64,000 nt of DNA, taken from positions 38,686 through 102,685 of the forward strand of contig CAYQMX010000027.1 in NCBI GenBank assembly GCA_964418745.1, written 5' to 3'. Source of the stretch: Scleromatobacter sp964418745. GTDB taxonomy: Bacteria > Pseudomonadota > Gammaproteobacteria > Burkholderiales > Burkholderiaceae_C. A program made the position numbers and the translations under genes. The notes under the pieces are model-generated. The model worked only from the letters and a program-made list of their open reading frames with translations, had not been told where the DNA came from and searched no databases. Below are positions 25,172 through 33,088 of the stretch, in pieces. Each line of letters starts with the position of its first letter. The stretch's first letter is position 1.

Positions 25172-26391
25172 AGTTCCTCCAGCACGCCCAGCCGGCGCCT
25201 GGCCTGCGCGACATACGGGTTGCCCTGGTCCCACGCGTAGCCGGCCAGGATCGACGAGATCATGCGGCGGATGTCGGGCGTGTGGCGCTCGTGGAAGATG
25301 ATCTTCTGGAAGCCGCCGGCATACCAGGCGTCGACGAACGCGCGGAACGTGTCGACGCCGGCCTTCAGCGGCACGGCGTAGTCGGCCTGCCAGTCCACGG
25401 TCTCGCCGGCGAATTCGCGCGCGATGCACTGCGTGGCCAGCGCCGACGACTTGAAGGCGATGGTGACGCCGCTGGAGAACACCGGATCGAGGAACTCGCC
25501 CGCGTTGCCCAGCAGCGCGAAGCCCTTGCCCCACAGCGACTTCACGTTGGCCGAGTAGCCGACGATCTGGCGCGCCGGCGTGTCCCACCCGGCGTCCTTG
25601 AGCAACGCGGACAGGCCCGCGTCCTCGGCGAGGATCGCGCGCAGGCGGGTCATCTCGTCGCCCGGGTAGCGCGCCAGGAAGGCCTGCTCGGCGACCACGC
25701 CGATCGAGCAGCGGCCGTTGGAGAAGGGGATGGTCCAGAACCAGACGTCGGGGTGCTGCGGGTGCACCGTCACGCGGATCTTCTGGCGGTCGAACGGGCC
25801 GTCCTGCGGGATGTGGTCCGCCACGTGCGTGAAGATGGCGCCGCGCACCGGGAAGTCCGACGGCGTCTCGAGCTCGAGCAGGCGCGGCAGCGTGCGACCG
25901 AAGCCGCTGGCGTCCAGCACGAAGCGCGCCTCGACCTCGTAGACGTGGCCGGCGGCGTCGCGCGCCGATACCCGCGGGCGCTCGCCGGCGAGGTCGATGG
26001 CGGTGACCTCGTGCTGGAAGCGGATCTCGGCGCCCATGCGCACGGCCGCGTCGGCCAGCACCTTGTCGAAGCTGGCGCGCTGCACCTGGTAGGTGCTGCC
26101 CCAGCCCTCGGAGAACTTGTCGCGGAAGTCGAACGCGGTGTACTTGTCGCCCCAGGCGAAGGCCGCGCCGTTCTTGTACTGGAAGCCGGCCTCCACCACG
26201 TCCTGCAGCATGCCGGCGGCCTCGATGTACTCCATGCTTTGCGGCAGCAGGCTCTCGCCGATGGAAAAGCGCGGGAACTGCTCGCGTTCGAGCACGAGCA
26301 CCCGGCGCCCCTGCTGGCGCAGGAAGCCTGCGGCGACGGCGCCGGCGGGGCCGGCGCCGACGATCAGAACGTCGGTGGATTCGAGGGTCAT
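25159..26391 (-). CDS. FAD-dependent oxidoreductase of the flavin-halogenase type
   Basis: 410 residues. FAD-binding VGAGPAGAVAAG is at 11-22, and FSIGESLLPQ at 42-51 is characteristic of the halogenase/PHBH-like branch. A WxWxIP motif (W217-F-W-T-I-P222), normally a flavin-halogenase marker, is present, and K73 in YKNGAAFAWG sits where the catalytic lysine of pyrrole/phenol halogenases is expected. FAD pyrophosphate site LLGNAGEFLDPVFSSGV follows. It may halogenate, hydroxylate or dehydrogenate the aryl polyene head; xanthomonadins are brominated relatives. It overlaps MMPL by 4 nt. Confidence 0.82.
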   Translation of the reverse strand: MTLESTDVLIVGAGPAGAVAAGFLRQQGRRVLVLEREQFPRFSIGESLLPQSMEYIEAAGMLQDVVEAGFQYKNGAAFAWGDKYTAFDFRDKFSEGWGSTYQVQRASFDKVLADAAVRMGAEIRFQHEVTAIDLAGERPRVSARDAAGHVYEVEARFVLDASGFGRTLPRLLELETPSDFPVRGAIFTHVADHIPQDGPFDRQKIRVTVHPQHPDVWFWTIPFSNGRCSIGVVAEQAFLARYPGDEMTRLRAILAEDAGLSALLKDAGWDTPARQIVGYSANVKSLWGKGFALLGNAGEFLDPVFSSGVTIAFKSSALATQCIAREFAGETVDWQADYAVPLKAGVDTFRAFVDAWYAGGFQKIIFHERHTPDIRRMISSILAGYAWDQGNPYVAQARRRLGVLEELCSA

Positions 26392-28763
26392 GGGTTTTCC
26401 AGTGAGCGAGGGAGGAATGCGCGCGGCCGATACAGCGGGGCCGCGAACCAGACGAGCAGGATGCCGAACAGCAGCGTGAGACCGAACGAGCGTAACGCCG
26501 GCGTGGTGGACAACGCCAGCAGGCCGAACGAGAGCCAGGTGCTGGCGGCGCCCAGCACCACCGCCAGCCAGGCCGCGCCCGGGTCGGTGGCCTCGCGTTC
26601 GAGCAGGAAGATGCCGTAGTCGATGCCGATGCCCAGCAGCAGCGCCAGCGCCAGCACGTTGAACAGTTGCAGCGGCTGCCCGAACAGGGCCAGCAGCGCC
26701 AGCGTGCCCAGCGTGGCGACGGCGGTGGGCAGCCAGGCGCGCCAGGCACGCCGGCCGTAGCGCAGCGCCAGGGCCAGCAGCACGGCCACATGGCCGGCGA
26801 CCAGCAGCAGGCCCATCAGGTGGCGATAGCGGCCCAGCAGCGCCGACACCGACTCCACCTGGTCGACCCAGCGCACGCCCGGCAGGCCGACCGCGGCGGC
26901 GGCGATGCCCGGCAGCGCCGCCAGGTCGCGCACCCCGCGCAGCATCACGACGCTGGCGAAGGCGGTGCCGTCCGCGCGCGGCGGCACCGCGCCGATCCAC
27001 AGCGACCGGGCGGCCGCCGACGCCGGCGACGCGAGCCAGCGCTCGAGCGTCAGCGGCGCGCCATCGAAGCGCGCGCGCTGCTGCGACTCGCCCAGCACCA
27101 GGTCGACACCGGCGATCACGCCGTCCTCGACGCGGCGCGTCAGCGCGGCGTCGCTGGCCTGGCGCACCTGCGACGGCACCCAGTCGGACAGCGCACGGTA
27201 GCCGGCCAGCGTGCCGGTGGCCACGCGTTCGTCCAGGCGCACCTTCAAGGCCTCCTCGCGCCGCAGCACGTCGTCGGCGTCGGTACCGCGCACCACGAAG
27301 AACTGGCTCGGGCTGGCCAGCCCCAGCAGGCGGCCGATCTCGCGCTGCGCGTCGAGCAGCGCCGGCGGCGAGCTCTGCAGCTGGCGCAGGTCGTCGTTGA
27401 CATGCAGGAATCCGACGGCGACGGCGCAGGCGAGCGCGAACGCCGCATGCACCGCCCAGCTGGTACGCGTCGCGCCGAAGCGCGGATAGCGCGCGAAGCC
27501 GGCGACGACCCATTCCGCGAAGCGCCCGCGCCGCAGCTCGCCGCGATCGATCCACGGGAACCAGCACACCGTGGTCAGGAACGCGCCGACGATGCCCACC
27601 ACCGAGAACAGCGCCATCTGGCGCAGCCCCGGGAACGGCGGCAGGCCCAGCGCCACGTAGCCCAGCACGCTGGTCAGCAGCGCCAGCGCGAGGCCGGGCA
27701 GCAGCGTGGACATCATGCGCAGTGGCGGCACGCCGGGCGCGCCCTGGCGGCTGGCGAAGTAGTACAGGCCGTAGTCCTCGGCGCAGCCGACCAGGCTGGC
27801 GCCGAAGACCGTGGTCAGCAGGTGCACCTCGCCGAACACCCAGGCCGTGGCCGACAGCGCCATCGCCACGCCCACCGCCAGCGACACCGCCATCAGCAGC
27901 CGCGGCCACAGCGAGCGGAACGCCAGGAAGACGAGCAGCAGCACCCCGGCGACCGAGCCGCCGCCGATGACGTCGACCTCGTGGTGCGCGCGCGCCGCCG
28001 CATGCTCGGCGTGCAGCGGCACGCCGCCGGCCAGCACCCGTGCGCCGGGCACCGCGGCGAGCGCCGCGGCACGTGCCTGCGCCAGCGCGTCCGCGATCGG
28101 CGCGTCGCCGCCCAGCGAGAAGGCCGGGCCGGTGGTCTCGAGCGGCAGCACGACCCAGTCGAAGCCGCCGTCGTCCAGCGCGAGCAGGCCGTCGCGCGGC
28201 CGCGCCCGCGTGTCGCTGGCGCGCGCGAGCCACCACTGAGGCCACAGCCCCAGCGGGTCGGCGTTCCAGTCGGCCAGCCGCAAGCCGCCGCCCGGCTGGG
28301 CCAGCGCGCCGAGCGCGCCCTGCACGAGCGACTGCGGCGCCGCGTGTTCGAGCTGCGCCCGCTGCGCCGCCGTCAGCAGGCGATCGCGCCACGGCGCGTA
28401 GAACGCCAGCGTGTCGCGCAACGCGTCGGGGCCGGCCAGCGCACTGGCCCGCAGCGGCGGGTGCGCCGCCGCGAGTCCGGCCTGCCAGGCAGTGGCGGCA
28501 CGCCGCGCGGACGCCCAGTCGGGCGCGCCCACGATCACGACGACCTGGCGCCCGACCTGGGCGGCCAGCTGGCGCGTGGCCCGACCGACCTCGGGGGCCT
28601 GCTCGTCCTGCGGCAGCAGCGCCATCACGTCGGTGTCGAAATGCGGGGCACGCCAGAAGACCCATTGGTGGACCGCGACCACGCAGGCCACGGCCAGCCA
28701 CGCCCACGCCGCCACCTGCCAGCGCAGGCGGCGCACGGGTCGCGGCGCGGGGCGTGCGGTCAT
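26388..28763 (-). CDS. MMPL/RND-family lipid exporter (ApeM-like)
   Basis: 791 residues with the twofold RND plan: one N-terminal helix (about 15-33), a large periplasmic loop, five helices at about 255-420, a second single helix near 435, another large loop and five helices from about 635 to 780. GASLVGCAEDYGLYYF and LLLGIGIDYGIFLLERE are the paired intramembrane acidic motifs used for proton coupling. In aryl polyene clusters this protein is thought to move the product from the inner membrane. Overlaps both neighbours by 4 nt. Confidence 0.9.
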   Translation of the reverse strand: MTARPAPRPVRRLRWQVAAWAWLAVACVVAVHQWVFWRAPHFDTDVMALLPQDEQAPEVGRATRQLAAQVGRQVVVIVGAPDWASARRAATAWQAGLAAAHPPLRASALAGPDALRDTLAFYAPWRDRLLTAAQRAQLEHAAPQSLVQGALGALAQPGGGLRLADWNADPLGLWPQWWLARASDTRARPRDGLLALDDGGFDWVVLPLETTGPAFSLGGDAPIADALAQARAAALAAVPGARVLAGGVPLHAEHAAARAHHEVDVIGGGSVAGVLLLVFLAFRSLWPRLLMAVSLAVGVAMALSATAWVFGEVHLLTTVFGASLVGCAEDYGLYYFASRQGAPGVPPLRMMSTLLPGLALALLTSVLGYVALGLPPFPGLRQMALFSVVGIVGAFLTTVCWFPWIDRGELRRGRFAEWVVAGFARYPRFGATRTSWAVHAAFALACAVAVGFLHVNDDLRQLQSSPPALLDAQREIGRLLGLASPSQFFVVRGTDADDVLRREEALKVRLDERVATGTLAGYRALSDWVPSQVRQASDAALTRRVEDGVIAGVDLVLGESQQRARFDGAPLTLERWLASPASAAARSLWIGAVPPRADGTAFASVVMLRGVRDLAALPGIAAAAVGLPGVRWVDQVESVSALLGRYRHLMGLLLVAGHVAVLLALALRYGRRAWRAWLPTAVATLGTLALLALFGQPLQLFNVLALALLLGIGIDYGIFLLEREATDPGAAWLAVVLGAASTWLSFGLLALSTTPALRSFGLTLLFGILLVWFAAPLYRPRAFLPRSLENP

Positions 28764-29377
28764 CGGAAGCGGGCGGACTCGTCGGCCGCCAGCGCCGCCG
28801 CCGGCACCTGGCGCGAGAAGCGGATCAGCGTGGTGTCGCCGCGCGCCTCCTCGAGGCGCACCGTCTGCACGTCGTGCTCGCCGGTGAGCGTGGCGCGCAC
28901 GACGAACTTCGCGATGTTGGCGTCGCGCGGGGTCAGCACCAGCGTCCAGCCGGCGGCGCCCTGCGCCTGGGCCGCGACGTCGAAGCGGTCGGCCAGCACG
29001 TCGAGGTCGGCCGCCAGCAGCGAGAAGACGAGCTCGTTGACCTGCTTGACGCCGGGCTCGGCCTGCGCGTCGACCAGGTCGCTGGCGCTGCCGTCGGCGT
29101 TGCGGGTGAACAGCCGCGTCCGCGTGACGACCAGCGTCGAGTCGAAGGGTTGGCGCGTGTGCCACCACACGCCCTGCCCGCGCGCGAGCAGGAACTCGCC
29201 GTGCGACACCAGCGGGTTCCTGAAGCCCTTGAGCGTCTTGACCTGCTCGAACTCGCCCTTGAGCACGGGCGACACCTGCAGGCGCTGGCGGATCAACGCG
29301 ACGCCGTCGGCGGCCGATGCCGGTGCGGCGACCAGCATGGCCAGCGCGAGCGCGGCCAGGCGCGCGAGCTTCAGCAT
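28760..29377 (-). CDS. LolA-like outer membrane lipid/lipoprotein carrier (ApeL-like)
   Basis: 205 residues. Signal peptide MLKLARLAALALAMLVAAPA is cleaved near ASAAD. The mature domain has the LolA pattern (VSPVLKGEFEQVKTLKGFRNPLVSHGEFLL and GVWWHTRQPFDS) ending in TLIRFSRQVP. It probably ferries the aryl polyene lipid across the periplasm after MMPL release. Overlaps thioesterase by 7 nt and MMPL by 4 nt. Confidence 0.87.
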   Translation of the reverse strand: MLKLARLAALALAMLVAAPASAADGVALIRQRLQVSPVLKGEFEQVKTLKGFRNPLVSHGEFLLARGQGVWWHTRQPFDSTLVVTRTRLFTRNADGSASDLVDAQAEPGVKQVNELVFSLLAADLDVLADRFDVAAQAQGAAGWTLVLTPRDANIAKFVVRATLTGEHDVQTVRLEEARGDTTLIRFSRQVPAAALAADESARFR

Positions 29378-29811
29378 GGAGATACCCCCAGCCGTTCCCA
29401 CAGCACGCGCGGGCAGACGTACTGCATCTGGCGCGTGGCCAGGTCCACCGCCACCTGGATCGACATCGCGGCGTGGATCCTGGCGCCGGTGGCCGCGTCG
29501 CGGATGGTGTAGTTCATCTTCAGCCGGTTCTCCCACTCGACGATCTCGGCGCGCACCACCAGCTTCTGGTTGAAGATGGCCGGCCGGGTGTACTTCAGGC
29601 GCAGGTCGACGACGGGCCAGCCGTAGCCGGACTCGCGCATGCGCGTGTAGCCGTAGTCGAACTTGTCGAGCAGCGCGCAGCGCGCCAGCTCCAGGTACTT
29701 CACGTAGTGGCCGTGCCAGACGATGTCCATCGAGTCGATGTCGAAGAACGGCGGCACGACCTCGATCTCGTGCGACAGGTCGGCCCCGCTCGGGGCGGTG
29801 TTCTCAGGCAT
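29371..29811 (-). CDS. Acyl-CoA/ACP thioesterase, 4-hydroxybenzoyl-CoA thioesterase family (ApeK-like)
   Basis: 146-residue hotdog protein. FDIDSMDIVWHGHYVKYLELAR contains the family signature, with the catalytic aspartate in SMD followed by HGHY. It would release or edit the acyl chain. It overlaps the ammonia lyase by 8 nt and LolA-like by 7 nt. Confidence 0.87.
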   Translation of the reverse strand: MPENTAPSGADLSHEIEVVPPFFDIDSMDIVWHGHYVKYLELARCALLDKFDYGYTRMRESGYGWPVVDLRLKYTRPAIFNQKLVVRAEIVEWENRLKMNYTIRDAATGARIHAAMSIQVAVDLATRQMQYVCPRVLWERLGVSPC

Positions 29812-31354
29812 CGGGGTACAGCTCCCATTCGCGCCCGCGCAGTGCGCCCAGCAGGGCGACCAGGTCGGTGTCGAGCGCGCGATCCTCGGCCACGAACGCG
29901 ATGCGCCGCGCCAGGTCGGCCTGGAACGCCTGCAGCGCCGCGCCGGGAACGACGTCGTCCTGCGCGCAGCGCAGCGCCACGCCCTGGCGCGCAGCCACCA
30001 GCATGGCTGCGCACACCTGCTCGGTGAGCTCGAGCACGCGCAGGCAGTCGCGCGCGGCGATCGTGCCCATGCTCACCTTGTCCTGGTTGTGGCACTCGGT
30101 GGAGCGCGAGAACACGCTGGCCGGCATGGTCTGCTTGAGCGCCTCGGCCGTCCACGCCGACACGCTGATCTGCAGCGCCTTCAGCCCGTGGTTGATCGCC
30201 GCGCGCGGGCCGGTGGCGCCCGACAGGTTGGACGGCAGGCCGTGGTTGTAGCGGGTGTCCACCAGCAGCGCGAACTGGCGGTCGAGCAGGTCGGCCACGT
30301 TGGCGACGGCATTCTTCAGGCTGTCCATCGCGAACGCGATGTGGCCGCCGTAGAAGTGCCCGCCGTGCAGCACCTGCTCACGCTCGCCGTCGATGATCGG
30401 GTTGTCGTTGGCCGAGTTGAGCTCGTTCTCGATGAGCTGGCGCAGGAAGGGCAGCGCGTCCTCCAGCACGCCGACGACGTGCGGCGCGCAGCGCAGCGAG
30501 TAGCGGTCCTGCAGGCGCTGCTCGTTGCGCGCCGCGGGCCGGGCCGAGTCGACGGCCAGGTCGGCACGCACCCGGGCGGCGATGCGCTGCTGGCCGGCGT
30601 GCGGCTTGACGGCGAACAGCGCCTCGTCGAAGTGGTGCGCGTTGCCCGCGGTGGCGAGCACGTTGCAGGCGGTCAGGCGCGACGCGAGGCGGGCCACGTA
30701 GTCGGCGCGCTCCCAGGCCAGGCAGGCGAGCGCGGTCATCACCGCGGTGCCGTTCATGATCGCCAGGCCCTCCTTCGGCCGCAGGCGCAGCGGCGCGCGG
30801 CCCAGCGCCGCCAGCGCCGCGGCGGCCGGCTGCACGCGGCCCTGGAACAGCACGTCGCGCTCGCCGCACAGCGCGGCGGCCACGTACGACAGCGGCGTCA
30901 GGTCGCCGCTGGCGCCCACCGAACCCTCGGCGGGAATGCGCGGCAGCACGTCGTGCGCCAGGAACGCCGCCAGTTGCTCGAGCAGCCCGACGCTGACGCC
31001 GGACATGCCCTGCGCCAGCGACTGCAGCCGCGCGGCCAGCACGGCGCGCGTCTCGGCCGGATCGAGCATGCGTCCGAGGCCGACGCCGTGGTACGCGAAC
31101 AGGTGGTGCGGCAGCTCGGCGACCAGCTCGGGCGGGATCGCCACGGTGCAGGAGTCGCCGTAGCCGGTGGTCACGCCGTAGACGACGCCGTCCTCGCGCA
31201 GCAGGCGCTCGAGGAAGTCGGCGCCGCGGCGGATGCGGGCGCGGAACGCCGGGTCGGCCGACAGCGACGCGTCGGCCCCGCGCGCGGCGAGCAGGCATAC
31301 GTCCTCGATGGTCAGCGGGCGGCCGTCGAAGGCGATGGAACGGGATTCAGTCAT
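29804..31354 (-). CDS. Aromatic amino acid ammonia lyase (HAL/TAL/PAL family)
   Basis: 516 residues. The MIO-forming triad A148-S149-G150 lies in GSVGASGDLTPLSY, and Y59 in VVYGVTTGYG is the conserved catalytic tyrosine. NDNPIIDGE and the YKGHIA-like FYGGHIAFAM follow. The substrate-selectivity pair appears to be Y88-H89 (LFAYHGVG) rather than the Ser-His of histidine lyase, which suggests tyrosine or another aromatic amino acid. This would supply coumarate-type starter for the polyene. Overlaps both neighbours by 8 nt. Confidence 0.9.
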   Translation of the reverse strand: MTESRSIAFDGRPLTIEDVCLLAARGADASLSADPAFRARIRRGADFLERLLREDGVVYGVTTGYGDSCTVAIPPELVAELPHHLFAYHGVGLGRMLDPAETRAVLAARLQSLAQGMSGVSVGLLEQLAAFLAHDVLPRIPAEGSVGASGDLTPLSYVAAALCGERDVLFQGRVQPAAAALAALGRAPLRLRPKEGLAIMNGTAVMTALACLAWERADYVARLASRLTACNVLATAGNAHHFDEALFAVKPHAGQQRIAARVRADLAVDSARPAARNEQRLQDRYSLRCAPHVVGVLEDALPFLRQLIENELNSANDNPIIDGEREQVLHGGHFYGGHIAFAMDSLKNAVANVADLLDRQFALLVDTRYNHGLPSNLSGATGPRAAINHGLKALQISVSAWTAEALKQTMPASVFSRSTECHNQDKVSMGTIAARDCLRVLELTEQVCAAMLVAARQGVALRCAQDDVVPGAALQAFQADLARRIAFVAEDRALDTDLVALLGALRGREWELYPDA

Positions 31355-32342
31355 GGCGCGCAGGCGGTGGAGAAGCGGACAGCGCTCCGGGTTGGTCCCA
31401 GAACGAGAAGAAGTTGAACCATTCGAACGGCGCGCGCACCAGCAGTCGCTCGAGGCGTCGCGCGAAGTCCTCGGCCAGGACGGCGCAGGCGCCCAGGCGG
31501 TCGGCGCGCGGCAGCACCACGCGCTCGGCCAGCCGCTCGAACACCACCTCGTGCGTGTCGCCCTGGCGGATGCAGCCCAGCGAGTACAGCGGGCACTTCA
31601 GCAGCGCGGCCAGCAGGTAGGCGCCGGTAGGGAACGGCGCGACGTGGCCGAGGAACGGCACCTGCACCGCGCTGGCGCGGCCGGCCACGATCGGCACGCG
31701 GTCCCCGGCGATGGCGACGAACTCCCCGCGCTCGATGCGCTCTGCCAGCACCACGGCGGTGGCCGGCGAGATCTCGGTGACCTGCATCAGCGAGATGCCG
31801 CGGCCCGGCGACAGCCGCTCCAGCATGCGATTGAACTGTTCGGCGTGCACCGTATGCACCAGCACCGTCAGCTTCAGGCCCGGCGTGGCGTCGGCCGAGG
31901 CCTGGCACATCTCGAGGCAGCCGATGTGGGCCGTCACCAGAAGGGCGCCCTGTTTCACGCGCACCATCGCGTCGATCGCCTCGTGGCCGACATAGCGGAT
32001 GCGGTCCAGCCGGTAGCGGCCGCCCACGGCCAGCATCTTGTCGAGGATGGTCTCGGCGAACGACAGGAAGTGGCGCAGCGTGTCGCGCCGCCCGGGCTCG
32101 TGGCCCAGCGCGCCCGTGGTCCGCTGCAGCCGCTGCAGGTATTCGAGCGAGGCCTCGCGCGCGGCGCGGTTGACGGCCCAGTACCACAGCACCACCGGGT
32201 AGAGCACCACGCGGAACGGCAGCCGGCCGCCGACGCGGAACAGCGCGTACATCAGCCACATGCCGCCGGCGAAGGTCTCCTCGCCGATCGCCGACCAGTG
32301 GCGCTGGCCGGTGCCCGAGGCGCGTTGCTGCGCGGCGCTCAT
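31347..32342 (-). CDS. LpxL/HtrB-like lipid acyltransferase
   Basis: 331 residues. The catalytic HX4E motif is H-IGCL-E (LLVTAHIGCLEMCQ), followed by AIAGDRVPI and VPFLGHVAPFPTGAYLLA, the pattern of the lysophospholipid acyltransferase family. PFEWFNFFSFWDQ near the C-terminus is typical. A membrane helix is likely at 35-58. In E. coli ape this domain is fused to the glycosyltransferase (ApeJ, from memory); here it is a separate gene overlapping it by 4 nt. Confidence 0.85.
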   Translation of the reverse strand: MSAAQQRASGTGQRHWSAIGEETFAGGMWLMYALFRVGGRLPFRVVLYPVVLWYWAVNRAAREASLEYLQRLQRTTGALGHEPGRRDTLRHFLSFAETILDKMLAVGGRYRLDRIRYVGHEAIDAMVRVKQGALLVTAHIGCLEMCQASADATPGLKLTVLVHTVHAEQFNRMLERLSPGRGISLMQVTEISPATAVVLAERIERGEFVAIAGDRVPIVAGRASAVQVPFLGHVAPFPTGAYLLAALLKCPLYSLGCIRQGDTHEVVFERLAERVVLPRADRLGACAVLAEDFARRLERLLVRAPFEWFNFFSFWDQPGALSASPPPARHD

Positions 32343-33088
32343 CGCGAGCTCACCTTGCGCCACAGCAGCAGCGGCGAGCGCACGAGCATGCCGAAGGCGA
32401 GGCGCGTGTGCATCTTCGTGATCAGCCAGTTGTCCAGGCCCAGCCGGAAGTGCGACAGCCCGTCCTGCGGATAGGTCACGCGCGTGGGGATGCTGACGAT
32501 GCGCAGGCCGCGCCAGTGCAGGCGCACCAGCACCTCCGGGTCGAAGTCCATGCGCCGGCCCAGCCGCGCCTGGTCGAACAGCTGCACGACCGGCGCCAGC
32601 GGGTAGACGCGGAAGCCGCACATCGAGTCGCGGATCTCGAGCGACAGCGAGTTGATCCACACCCACACGTGCGTGGCATAGCGGCCCACCAGCCGGCCCA
32701 GCGGCACCGAGTCGTCGTAGACCGGCACGCCGCAGATCACCGCCTCCGGCTGCGCCGCGGCGCGGGCCAGGAACGCGGGGATGTCGCGCGCGTCGTGCTG
32801 GCCGTCGGCGTCGATCTGCAGGGCGTGCGAGTGGCCGGCCGCCGCGGCGGCGCGCAGGCCCGCCATCATCGCCCCGCCCTTGCCCTGGTTGCGCGCCAGG
32901 CGCACCAGCGTGACGTCGGGGGCGCGCGCCAGGGCGTCGAGCACCGCGGCGCAGTCGGCCGAGCTGCCGTCGTCGACCAGGATGCAATGCAGGCCGGCCG
33001 CGCGCACGTTGGCGGCGACCGCGCCCACCGCCTCGCCGTGGTTGTAGACCGGGATCACCGCCACCGGGCGGAACGCGGCGTCGCTCAC
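32339..33088 (-). CDS. Family 2 glycosyltransferase
   Basis: 249 residues, DPM1-like. The GT-A fold motifs are VAVIPVYNHGEAV, CILVDDGSSAD and the metal-binding ALQIDADGQHD; CGFRVYPLAPVV and RMDFDPEVLVRLHWRG follow. Start GTG 33088 overlaps the ligase stop (GTGA). It would transfer a sugar to the polyene or its lipid anchor. Confidence 0.87.
   Translation of the reverse strand: MSDAAFRPVAVIPVYNHGEAVGAVAANVRAAGLHCILVDDGSSADCAAVLDALARAPDVTLVRLARNQGKGGAMMAGLRAAAAAGHSHALQIDADGQHDARDIPAFLARAAAQPEAVICGVPVYDDSVPLGRLVGRYATHVWVWINSLSLEIRDSMCGFRVYPLAPVVQLFDQARLGRRMDFDPEVLVRLHWRGLRIVSIPTRVTYPQDGLSHFRLGLDNWLITKMHTRLAFGMLVRSPLLLWRKVSSR

Noticed and set aside
26667..29573. 968-residue plus-strand open frame across the MMPL and LolA-like genes
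   Set aside because: Gln/Arg/Ala-biased antisense shadow; MMPL in the opposite direction has clear helices and motifs.
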